This document shows positions 11,364-24,400 of a stretch of 48,500 bases of DNA, in pieces. The translations under genes were made by a program, and so were the position numbers. The notes beneath the pieces are model-generated. The model had not been told where the DNA came from, made no database searches, and saw only the letters and a list, made by a program, of their open reading frames with translations. Origin of the DNA: Chrysomallon squamiferum. Its lineage: Eukaryota; Mollusca; Gastropoda; Neomphalida; Peltospiridae. Each line of letters starts with the position of its first letter. Position 1 is the stretch's first letter. Location: the NCBI GenBank assembly GCA_012295275.1, contig CM022673.1, forward strand, positions 16,035,310-16,083,809, given 5' to 3'.

Positions 11364-14300
11364 AATGTCTCAGGGTTTCAATATAGTAGGCCAAAATACA
11401 TTAATTTCTTGGTGTCATAATAATTATGGAATATTTATCTTTTGTGCATTTATTGTAATTTTTTAATTTAAATTTTTTTTTTTTTTTTGGTTCAGCCTTT
11501 CTTTACCTAACCCTAGTCCGCATGCACACACACATACACACCATACGTGCTTTTCATGTCTTCACTGAATCCATTCCCTTTATCTCTTTCTCTCCTATCT
11601 CAACAGACATAAAAAGAAAAATAACATATAAAGCAAGCTCCTTGCATACCATTTATTTCTTTGGTATCATATAATGATAACAACATATGAAACTGTAAAT
11701 ACATGACCAAACCTTTATGCAGAACAACTTTTCAAAAACAATACTTTTCAAATACAAAATGATAATTTCTAACAATTTCTGACAATACATATACTGAATT
11801 TAACATGCATAGAAGTCCTTTAAAAGAATGAAAACTATTTTTCAAATAATTTAAAACAACAGTGTATAACAACATATTAAAAAGTCTTCTTAGACATTTT
11901 TTTGCATTATTTCTTAATTCACTAAACTTTCTTTAACAGTTAAATGAATCTGACAATTAAAAAAAAAATAGAAATAAAATAAAAAATATTTTTATAATGG
12001 TTACACTTTGGGGAAAAACATTTTAACAAATTTGCTTTAGTATATGCTAGTAAAGATACTGAAAATATGTTTTGTTGTTCTTATTTGAATAAAATAATGC
12101 TTCAATTCTGTCCATCATATTTTACAAATATTAAAAATTTCACTAAGACGATTTGAAAATAATTACAATTCTTAAAGATATCTCCATATAAAATGAATTT
12201 CCAAAAACCATGAAAAAAGGGTTTTTTCTTCCTTTTTTAAAATTATTAAACTATTCTACTACTACCCATTAAATGGGTTGATGTCATTTTTTATTCTTAG
12301 CTAAAGTGCAGAGAAGTTATTGAACAAAATAAAATAATAAAGAATAATACAAATTTATAAACGAAACAAAATGTAAATTACAACAAAATTAACATATTCA
12401 AAAAGAAAGGATTATAAAAAAAATAATAATAAAATAAAAGAATATATTTTTTAAAATCAAAAACATTAAAAAAAGGAAACAAAACTATATTATTTAAAGC
12501 AAACTCTTTTATAACTTGTTAATGAAGAATTAAAGAAAAAATAAACATTTCAATAAAAGCTTCAGACTGTTTATGTAATAAAAACATGGCAAGATAAAGT
12601 TCTAATAATACAATACAGACAACTGTAATCATATATGCTTAAATATATATATATTGGTATATTTAGTTACATAAGCACGAAACATAAATTTCTAAATTTC
12701 AGTTTATTCTTTTTTGCCAGAAAAGCAACAAATCTGTGATAATTATTAATAATTTCATTTTTTTTTTTTTTTAAATTAAATATTGCCAGTTTTAAAACAA
12801 ATATTTTGTTCCAATTATTCTGTCACATTTTAAAAATATATTAACTAGTGCTGAATATCATAAAAGTTTTATATTCAGTTTATCGAATAAAAAAAAAAAA
12901 AATAATTAAAACGCATACTCATATAGTCAAGCAATGAATAACAAATCTTGTACAAAAAGTATTCTCTATACACAAACATATTTAATAAATATATATATGT
13001 AAGTTATATAGAGCAAGAAATTGAAAAGTTTTAATCATTTTGAAGTTCATCAAGTTAAATGGACTGATCCTGACAATTATGCTGATTTTCTTTTCAACAA
13101 TGTCTTTACTTGTGGAATGTAAACATGTTAAAAAAAATTAAAATTAAAAATTAAAAATAATAAATAAAATAATAAATTGTTAATAATAATAATAATTATA
13201 ACAACAGCAACAATAAACAAATAATTAAATAAATAAATCATAAATAATATTTTTAATATTTTGAAGTTAATGAAGTTTGAAAATTATGAAAAATTCAGGA
13301 AGCCTCTAGTTTTATTTTCCACTATACACTTTAAAAAAATCAAAAAACAAAAACACATCAACATCTTCAGCTCATAACAGATTTTACTTAGCATGTTCAC
13401 AATAAATTCTATTTAACACATGGCTAATGAATTTTAACTAGTAACAATAATTAATGATAATGCTATTATGATGAAATCTGTCTGAAAAATCTGATCCATT
13501 TTACTGCAAGCATTAAGATAGGCTAAACATCCTTTGTTTTGAAATTATGTTTTTCAAAACCCTCAAAACACCACATTTCACTGAGGCAAAATAAGCCGGT
13601 AGTCTGTTAGGTTAACGACCTTAAAGAGGTCAGAGATAAAAGCTGACATACAATTTCTGAATTGCTTTGCAATTTTTGGAGATTTTTGGCACCAAACATT
13701 TTCAGTAGGGATCTACACTAATACTAAAATTCAAGATGTTCTTTGCGTTAATTAAGAGAAATGAAATACCTTAATTTATATAACAAAATAATTATTTATA
13801 TAGAATAAATAATATCAACTCTGCAAAATACTGATTTTTATCAAAATTATTTTGTCACATATTAATGAAGTAACTAATGAATTAGTAACAAAATGAGAAG
13901 ATAACTTTATCAAGTTCATTGTATTTGAAACTTATACGTTGTAAAGTGTATTTTTGGCAGCTATGAAATAACTGGTTTGTTGACTCTTATTTTTATATCT
14001 TTTCTTTTGAAAACATTAATATTAATCTTCCTGAATTAGTTAACAACAATTTCAACTATAACTTTTTTTCTAATTGTTGGTTTCATTTTTGGAAAAGAGA
14101 GTTTTTTTTGTTTTTTTTCTTTAATACACTTGATAAAAAAATTTAAAATCATAAAATTTCTCTTATTTGAATTTTCAAAAAGAATTAACCAATTCAGTCA
14201 CCATGAATGCTGATTTTGAAAACTAACTTTAAAAATAATAATACAACAAAAAACTTTAAGGATGGTTAATCATGTTGAACACAAATATTTACAAAAATAA

Positions 14301-16185
14301 CATTAATTGAAATAAGCAGACCATATTAATAATAATTTCTCACCCAAATAATCACAAAGAAAGAAAACAAAACAAAAGAATGAGGAAACAAAATACTACA
14401 TAAATTCTGATGACAGCATGCTGCAAGCATCATCTATAGATAAGACATTTATAGCTAAATCATTACATACGGTCTATCTCACACAAACACCACTCTCTCG
14501 ATTCCCTCCTATCTTTAATGTAAATGCATACACACAAGATGTTAGAATAAAATATAAATTACATAACTAGAATCTTACACATCATTTTCTCCACTAAAAT
14601 TAAAAGGATCACCAAGCTGTTTACATTACTAAAAGGTTTTCATGGTTTAATTTTAAATAGCCTGGCTTAAAAAAAAAAAAAAATTAAATAATTAAATAAA
14701 AAATTTCTATTACTTTAGAATTAGAAGCTATAGAACGGATTTTAAAAAAATATAGATTTAAACCAAAAAAATACAGATTTAAAAAAATGATATGAATATG
14801 CCATTTTTAAGAGAATGAGAATTATAATTATTGCTTGTGTTGTTTTAAAACATTATAATGATGTCCAAGGTTTACTTAATCAAAATTTGTCTATAAAAAT
14901 ATTTAATACTTTACTCCACTCTCTAAGAATTCTATATTATCAGAATTTCTGAAAGCAGTCAAACTTAAAAGTCACCAAAATGTCTAAATGTGAGAATGTC
15001 ACAAATTCTAAATAAATGTCATTAATTCAAAAACTGAAGAAATTTCACCTGCCTAGATGTCAAAAATCTAAAGGCCTATGAAGAATAATAAAAAAGGTAC
15101 CTTACCATGCCTTCAATGAAATATAATTATATATACGTTACACCACTTCGACTCAGTGAGGTATAAATATTTCATGCCACTTTGCCATTTTATCTACAGA
15201 TTTGTGTAATTATTAACTGATATCAAAGTAAAACATCAAGAGATTAAACCAGTTATAACAATCAAATATCCAACATAAATATTACACAATGTACATGTTA
15301 GACCATATTTATAGATTCAGTTACATAGCTCCTCTGCTGAATGGATTTTACAGTGAAAAATATTATTTAGATATTATAAATAAATTTTAAATATTTTACT
15401 TTTTTTTAGATCTATATTGTCCACATTCTTAAACCTTGTTTTTAAATCTTTAAAGAAAATATTGCTGCCATGAATAAGTATGTGTTTTGCATTAAAACAA
15501 AAATTAAGAAATTAAAACATGACAGTTTGTAAATGAAATCAACAGTCAAAATTATTAGATAAAATTGTTTGTATTGTTTGTCCAATTTAAATCAATAAAA
15601 CACTGTAACAAAATGCTATATGTCTAAAAGTTACCAAAACACTTTGCCAGGTTACATAAATCTATTCTTAATTTAAATAGGAAAACATAGAAAAAAAATT
15701 AATAATAAATTGAACTGATATAATTATAGTAATCTAATTTATGATTTAAAAGCAACTGAGAATATTAATATTACAGTATGTATATACTCATACAAACTGA
15801 CTGTTAAGAGAAAAGTAACATAAACAAACTAACCTGATATGAATGAATAAATTTAGTTAGCAAGAGCAGAAAAGTTACAGTGAAATCATTAATCTTGTAG
15901 GAAATAAAATTATAATCTACTTTACTCCAAAAGTAAACCCATACACATGACTTGATAGCTAACTCCATAAGAACAAAAATACTTTATATAACATATACAC
16001 AGTTGAAAATGAACAATCTTTAATGATGCAACTCAACAAACTCAGTAAAGTTTAAAAAGGTAGTTGTAGTTAAAGGGATGAATAGACTACCTTGGTACAT
16101 TATTATTATTATTATTATTCTTACTATTATGCAAAGATGCACAGGCCATTGCCACACTGTATCCTTAATTTAAAAAAATAAAAAT
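11364..16185. other. Convergent 3' region between the receptor and minus-strand SR genes
   Basis: About 4.8 kb of AT-rich DNA without coding potential. Part or all may be the 3' UTR of the minus-strand SR gene. One possible poly(A) signal on that strand is TTTATT (plus-strand view) at 11652-11657, with a GT-rich stretch beyond it near 11520-11540. A 25-bp sequence at 13379-13403 also occurs in receptor intron 6. Confidence 0.5.
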
Positions 16186-16777
16186 TCATGGAGAGTTTTC
16201 TCCCTTTGAAGGAGAAGACATAGAAGCAGAGGAGTTGCCATTTCTGTTTTCGACTGATTTTTCTGAATTCCCATCATTTTCTTTATCATTATCATCATTC
16301 TCTTTATCATTATCATCAATTTTGCTATCTCCATCTTTTTTATCATTTTCATCATTTGTGTTAATGTTATCATTTTCTTTATTATAATCATTTTCTTTAT
16401 CATTATCTTTGTTATCATCATTATCATTTTTATCATCATTTTCTTTTTCATTATCTTCATTTGTATTATCATTTCCGCTATCATTATCTTCATTCTCATC
16501 ATTATCATCCTCACCGTATTTCTCACTGACAATCTGTTTTATCTTCTCTGTGCTGGACTCCTTGGCTACGTTGTTTTCTTTGCTGGTTGTTTCTTTCACA
16601 TCTCCGCTTCCAGACTCTGATCTTTCCCGAGACTTTTTCTTCCCTTTCTCATCAGAGGAGGACTTAGATGGAGATTTTTCCTTGGATTTTGATCTGTCAC
16701 GAGATTTCTTCTTATCCTTTTTGGGCGATTTTGAGCAAGATGATTTTGAGCGTTTTCTTTTGTGATTATTGCCATCT
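16186..16777 (-). CDS. Minus-strand SR gene, terminal exon: Lys/Ser-rich region and acidic tail
   Basis: The acceptor ttcttcatcctcag leads into DGNNHKRKRSKSS and several SKSPKK / SRDRSKSKE motifs. A long run dominated by Asp, Asn, Glu and Lys then corresponds to an imperfect GATAATGAT/AAAGAAAAT DNA repeat. The ending is SPSKGENSP and TGA (16188-16186). The repeat reading stays open through all units, so it is coding rather than intronic. Confidence 0.88.
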
Positions 16778-19700
16778 CTGAGGATGAAGAATTCAAAGGA
16801 AATTGTTTTAGTATATCTCTGTATATAATTATAATTTTTTGATTACTGTTAAATTAACTTTTTAAAGAGGAAAGTAAAAACAATCTAAATATTCTTGCAC
16901 TGCCATGTAGTGTTAAAACTTTTTTGTTTCTTTTATTAAAACATAAAACATTACTTAATTTATTTACATTTTATGGCAAAAAAGGTTTTGCATGTTTATT
17001 TCTTTTGGATTTTTATTTTTATTTGGAGATTTTTAAACCAAAAAAATTAAAATTCATACTTTTAGTGTGTTTTTTTAAGTGTACATCTGTTCCTAACAAC
17101 AAAAACCGAGATGACAAACTACATGTAATGATAACTTAATAAATTAACTGATAATTTGTCACTTTATCACAATAAATAATATACTTCAGGGCAATTTTTT
17201 AATATTATTAAATGTGTGCATGTGTGTGTGTGTGTGTTTGTTTTAAAAAATAATGTGCATCAGTAACGATCTACAGTTCAGTAATATAACAATAATAATA
17301 ACTATGTGGTAAATGACAAAGCTTGAGGTAGATATTTTATAAGTGACATGACATGGTCTGGGTGAAGTACCTGCTGCGACTTCTGCTTCTAGAATAGGAT
17401 CGTCGTCGCCGTTCTCGTCTTCGATCCCTTGACCTTGACCTTGATCTGAAAGGGATGGGTTTATTAATAAAACTGTAAAATGTGAATAAAAACTGACTAC
17501 CTTTACAACAGCTATGTATTTTAAGACAATACATCAACAACAATTATAATTAAAAACAATATACTTCATTATTACTATGAAATAAAAATGAGATTATATA
17601 TATAAAAACACACACACACACACACACACACATATGCACAATATATATAACTGTAGTGCAAAGGTCTAGATAATATATATACATCTATTTTTAAATCAAA
17701 ACAAAATAACCATTTAACCATTAGGAACAACGTGCCAACAAAAATGTATGCAAAAAGTGAAACAACCCAAAACCACCAAATAACAAAGAAAAGAACAGCA
17801 TGCATGGTGCAAAACATGGTTATTTCCCAGGATAGTAGAGTAAACCCTTTGCAAAGCAGATAGTGAAAACACTTTACGGTTAACTGAACAAATACGGGTG
17901 AGATTTAGAAATAGTCTCTACACACATCATTAGTTTTGGTTATTGATATCAATATACAACGTTAGCATTTGTGTATTAACAACATTAAATAAGATAAATA
18001 TAAATTTGTTAAGGTTATGAAATATATTCATAGCAGTGTTTACATCCTGAATGAAACACAAAGTTAATACAGACTTATGAGACTGTTCTTGTATGTTGAC
18101 TATCTCATGATAAATAAATAAATAAAAATATATAAAAAATAAATTTAAAAAATTATAAAAAAAATAAAATAAAATAAAATATACCAAAATAAAATAAAAT
18201 AAAATAAAATTTAGCCAAATGATCATTAAAAAGTTATATGTTCATCATTATTAAAAAATATAAATAAATAAAATCACTGATTAATGCTGTTTACACATGA
18301 CCATTAAAATGTAACAGACAGTAACCATCTGATTGCCTGGTATGTACAAAAAATCTGAATACACTTTTTCACAATAGTATTTAAACCATTTATCTGGTAC
18401 TATTGATTTTACACAATACCTCCTGAATTTTTTATTTTTTCATTATTATTAAATGTTTTTAAACTGGACAATTTCTAGCAGATAAAAAATGCTGTTTCAG
18501 GCTTTTCTATATTAGCATAAATTTTAAAATCAGTAAAACTTTTTAAAATGCTATTACTGTAATCCTCATAAATTAAAATAATAATTTTCATTTCCAGATC
18601 ATAATTTTTTTTTTCTTTCTCAAAAACTTAAAAACATTTAAAAATGTATTTAAAAATGCAATACTTATGCAGATGTCATGAATGTTTAACTATATTACAC
18701 TATTAAATGATGATTTATACTCTACTGTGGTAACCTGATAATTCAAGCACTTGTTATTTTATTTTATTTGTTTTATAGCATAATTAACAAGCATGGTAGA
18801 TTCTTGTTAAGTGGAAAATCCATGAACTGTGGTCCTATTCACTGAATATCTACAGTAGACATTAGAAATGAATTAAAATACTTATGTAGAACATAATTAA
18901 AGTTTGTAATATGTATTAAAAAAAAAAATTATTCGTGAATAGTGTTGTTGGCAATACATTAGGAATGAATTAAAATAATATCATTTGTATCAATAACTGT
19001 GTGGTATGACAGTATCAGTAGAAAAATTCAACAACATCAGTCATAGTCAAAGAGCTATCATTCTGTACATATCAGTTCTGTTTGTGTCACTGAACCCCTC
19101 CATGCCAATTTGTTTTTATGCAATAAATCTGATGTTTTAATCTAAATTTACACTGTTATTTCTGGCAACCCAAAAACTTGGAAATTATTCCTATAAATTT
19201 ACAATAAAAAAATTCCTAAAGAAATGAAATCCTACCAAAAAACAATTTTGATTTATATATACTTTCCTGTCATTAAAAACCCATACCATATTCTAAATTC
19301 ATGTAAAACAAACAAAATATATCTCTAAATTTACATATTCATTAAATGCCAATACTAATTCTAAATTTACATATTCACTGTCAAAACCTTCAACTAAAAA
19401 CAAGGTGAAATCCCAGCCCTCCATCTGACTTTGTTTATCTCAGACAGTAATAAACAAATCTGTCATTAGTTTGATGTGCACAAACATGTTTAAAAACTAG
19501 ATATTTTGTATCAACCATTATTTCTGTTAACTGATCATGCTGATACACATATGGTGTCCTAAATTCCTAAAGAAACATTAACCTGCATTTAACATATTCA
19601 GTTCGCATAATAAAATATCTATAAATTAGATATACCGTTTACAGTAAGAAATTTTAAATATTTATTTTGATGAAGTTTTAATGGCATGCCAATTTGTTTC

Positions 19701-19960
19701 ATGTTTAATATTTTTTACTGAATTTTTAAGCATGTACATCCATCTATATACACCAGTGTTAAATTTAGAATCGTTACCATTAATCATTATACAACAGTCA
19801 GATTCATTAAGTGTAACTTAATACCTTTTTTCATAAGCAAAAGTTAAATAATGATCTTTGTCTTGTTGATGTTAGCTCTACATAAGCAAGTGATTTTATT
19901 TAGTGTTGCCCCTGCTTTATGTAAGAAAGTGTCCAAAGGTTTCAGTCTATGTAACATATG

Positions 19961-19998
<38 letters not shown>

Positions 19999-21376
19999 TA
20001 CACTTATTACACTCATTTACTTAAAAAATGTATTCATGCATCAATCTTCAAATATACAAATATATAAACTCTCTTTTTCTGTTTGTTTTTCTTTCTCCCT
20101 GTCATTCTCACATAAATAAACACCCTATCCCAACATACACATCCATGCAGTGAGATATATATATATATATTTCTATATATATATATACAGATATAGATAT
20201 AGATATAGATACACATATATAAAAGTGTTAAAAAGAACACAAAAATAAACACCACAATTTTAAAAGTGAAACACCAGGGATATTAAGCATGCTCACAAGG
20301 GTTAAACTCAACACATTAATAATTAAGTATATACATTTAAAAAATAAATACTTGATTCCTTTAAATTATTTTGCAAGCCACTATAAGACATGCATCAACA
20401 AGAATAAATATATTTATTTATTTTAAGACTTTTGACTAAAAGATGAAAATTATGAATAATTAAGCACCACCTGTTTTTAACTACAACATAAAACCTGAAA
20501 CCAAAATCTTAAGAATTTGGCCTTCATGTGCAAATCAACTGACTAATATACAAACAATTTGAGTACAAAACCTAACAGCAGAACTAACTAAAGATTTTTC
20601 CCAATACCTCTGCATATTTCAGTATCAAGATTTTTTTATTTTTTTATTTTTTAGAACTTATTGGCAGGAGTAGGAAATGAATGCTGTTTAATATTTTTGA
20701 AAATAGTCTAGGTTTTGTAAATTAGCTTGTAACATGGTCAAGGAGGTAAACAGCCTGACAGTATTAACAATTGTCTGTCAGCTCAGAGTATTACAGTTAT
20801 GCAGTATGTCAACAAAATAACAATTCAAATTACTTAACAGTACTTACAACCCCGTTAACAAAAATAAATAAAAACCCAGTCACCTAATGCAGGCAGTAAA
20901 AGCCTTGAAATGTTTAAAATTAAAAACGTTAATTAAATAAATACTCTAAAAAATGTAACAGAATATACCTTTACTAACGGAACCTTAAATATATTAATGT
21001 TTCAAGTAATTAAATATTTAGTTTCAGTCATATTTTAAATCATCACTTTGTGTACAAACCTCAATATTAACTCTCTATTCAGCAGAAATACTTTTAAAAT
21101 AAAAAATTTTGAAACAATGAGATTGTTAGAAACAAATAACCAATCCTCGTAAAATTAGAAACTAGTAAAGATACCTTTAAAAAAATATATATATTTTCTT
21201 CGTTTTTCCTTTCTAGAACTGCTAAATATACAGATTTCAGTGAAACTTCTTGAAGAACACAATGGTGCAATTCCTTAATAATAAAACAAACTTAAATTTT
21301 TTTTTTTTTTTTTTTAAACATCTACATTTTCAAGTTCTGGCAGTATACATTAATCAAAAGGATAAAGCAAAAATTT

Positions 21377-21422
<46 letters not shown>

Positions 21423-24400
21423 CAAATATCTGCAATATTTTTTCTTAAATTAAAAAATAAATAAAAAGAAAGTAAAATCACAGAAAAATGTACAAAGACA
21501 CATACAATTTTCATCACTATGCATGGCTATCTACATTAAAAATTAATACGTACCTGACCAGTGTAAATGTTAGGTGATTTAAAAAAAATTTTCACTGATG
21601 TAAAAATTAAATGCAAAAGGCGAACCTGTTGAGAATTTCATCTTTGCTCCATAACAATTCCTTGGTGTTCACACAAACAAGCCAAGTGCAGAACAACCAA
21701 TCAGACGGCCTCATCATCATCATGTGACCATACACACCATTTGCCATAACAAACTGCCCTTCACCATTTACAGATCAAATCATAACCATTTTACCTGATC
21801 AATGAAAATATTGCAACAAGTCAACTGCTGTACAGAAACAAGAAAATTTTACACAATTTCTCGTTATGAGGAGAAATTCTTTTTTTAATTTATTTTTATT
21901 TGTTGTTTTTGTAGTTTTTTTTGGGGGGGGAAGGTTTCAGCTTCGTAAGGAAAAGAATTTATGGTATTATTACTAATGACATTTTGAGGATTTTGAGGAT
22001 TAGTTAATGAGGCTACTTTTATTTTTGTTTCTAGAGATACTCCAACATAAACAGAGCATGAGTGTATTTAAATTTTGGTTACACACATTACTTCTCTTTA
22101 TAGTTTTTAAAATTAATAAATAAATATTATTTTGCTTTCAGCAATAAGATATTTGGAAAGAATCAGCAGCATATATCAGATAAGATAATACCTATTATTT
22201 TAAACTTTATTTTTATTTTAATTTTAATTTTTTATTATTATTAATTTTGATTGTAGTAAATGGGGAAAAAATAAATTTTGTCTCATTTAACTGGATGTAA
22301 CATCAGATAAAATGAAGAACTATAATTGCTAGAACAAACAAAAAATTAAATAAAAACAATCAGTGTCTAAACTATTTCATCATTAACAAATAGGGACATA
22401 TTCTTACTATTGATTTTATATTTATATATATATATAAACACAGAATTATTTTAATTTCCAGTCAACTGGAAACTGACATATAAATTTTTAGTTTTGTTAG
22501 GGTAAGCGTATCTGTCATGACCTCTTAGCAGCCTTGGTTATGACAGTGGTTTACTGTTAGCAGATCAGCAGGTGAAGTTCTTCTGAACGCCATATCACTG
22601 ATAAATGACTAGACTAACAATCTGCTTAACAAAATGTCAGTCACAAGATCTGTGTCAGTGACAGGCAAGGTTATTAAACAATGATAAAGTATGAATATAA
22701 ACACCAGTTTGTTTGATGTGTACCAAAACAATACATAAATCAATACTGAATACTAAATTCCTGCATGATATGTAAAACTAGTTATGATAAAAATTATTGA
22801 TATGCAAGCAGCAGATGGACATATAAAATGAAACCAGTATAGAAATATTTCACATCATAATGCTGTGAATAGAGACAATAGTTTTTGGAGAATGATTTTG
22901 AATTGTGTTTAAACTAAATTAAGCAAAGTCAGGATTTATGTCAGAAGGTCAATAGTCTATCCTTACACTGTACTGGGTTTGGATAAAAAAAAATTAAAAA
23001 TGGACAAAAAACATATATATTAAATTTATTTCCCCCCCCTTATGGTATTTTCATCTGCATGTTAATGAATTCCATAAAATATCCAACCATATATCAAGGG
23101 GTTAGAGCCAGGAGGTCTTAAGTGCATATAAATACATGAGCACTTAAGATCTTCTGGCTATAACCACTCAAATTATGTATGCTCTATAATATACCAATTC
23201 ACATACTTCTAATAAAGAATAACAGACTTGTAATAAATGCAGCATGTGTACTAAAATTGAATAATTTTACCAATGTATGAAACAGTATCACATTATTCTA
23301 ATTTATTTTTAAAAGTTATAGTAATGAAAAAAAAAGTAAAGAAAAGCATGAATGACACAGATATATCAGTTTAGGGATCTTTTATCAACAGCACATTCAT
23401 TAATGTTTATCTTTTTCTCCCACCCTCCCATATCACAGATGTCACACCAGTATGAATTGTATTGTATTTTTTTTTAAGTAAAAAACCAAAACACATTTCT
23501 AACATAACTATCTATCAAAAGATTTTTTTGAGGGGCTGAAATCATTTTTTTGAATTACAATAAATATGAATAATAAATGTAGGAATTATGCAGGTAACCG
23601 AAGCAAACTGAAAAGGTAACTTAAAAAAAGTGGTAGAGACTATTTCATAAACAAAATTATATAGAGCATAACAAAATATGAATAATGTATTGCATTTGTA
23701 TTCAAACAAAGCTTTATGTGGGTGGTTGTTGTTTTTATTGTTTCTGGAAAATATATAATGTAGTAAATTGACAGTGAACTTTTTATGTAAAACAAAACAT
23801 AATAAAATAAATAAATCAATAACAAACCCAACTCATTGAAAGTGATTTGTTGTTTTGTTGTCTTTTTGATGGAAAACAAATTTAGTTTTTGTTTTTACTT
23901 TAATAAAATACTTCTGCATTTATGTAATTTAATAAACTGTGTATTTACCATTATTTTATCAATTTATTTAGCACTGCTTTATATGCTTTAAATAAAAAAT
24001 ACTAAAAAGATGTATTAAATATCAACAAAATGCACTAGATTTCAAATTGCTACTTTAGCATAGCAATCTAACTGTTTTACTCCAATTACAAATTCTGTTT
24101 TGCAGACTTAAATTTTTCATTCAGAAATTGGAATGTTTTAGATGTATGAATCAGTTTTAATTATTTTTTTTCTTTATGTTGAATATACATATACAAATAT
24201 TCAAAATATCTGTTACTGTAAAATGGATATCTTTTAATTATTTTTTATTTTATCAATGCAGTTAAGTGAATGTAAGTGGATTCTATAATAATTTAACTAA
24301 CTTAGGTGGATCCTTGGTATAAAAATTTTAGTTTTTTAATATTTATTTTTCAAAACAAACACAAACAGAAGTAAAGATGAACAATGAAACATGAAAAAGC

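Noticed and set aside
16409-16765. Ser/Phe-rich plus-strand frame of 118 codons
   Set aside because: It is the complement of the SR protein's terminal coding exon.
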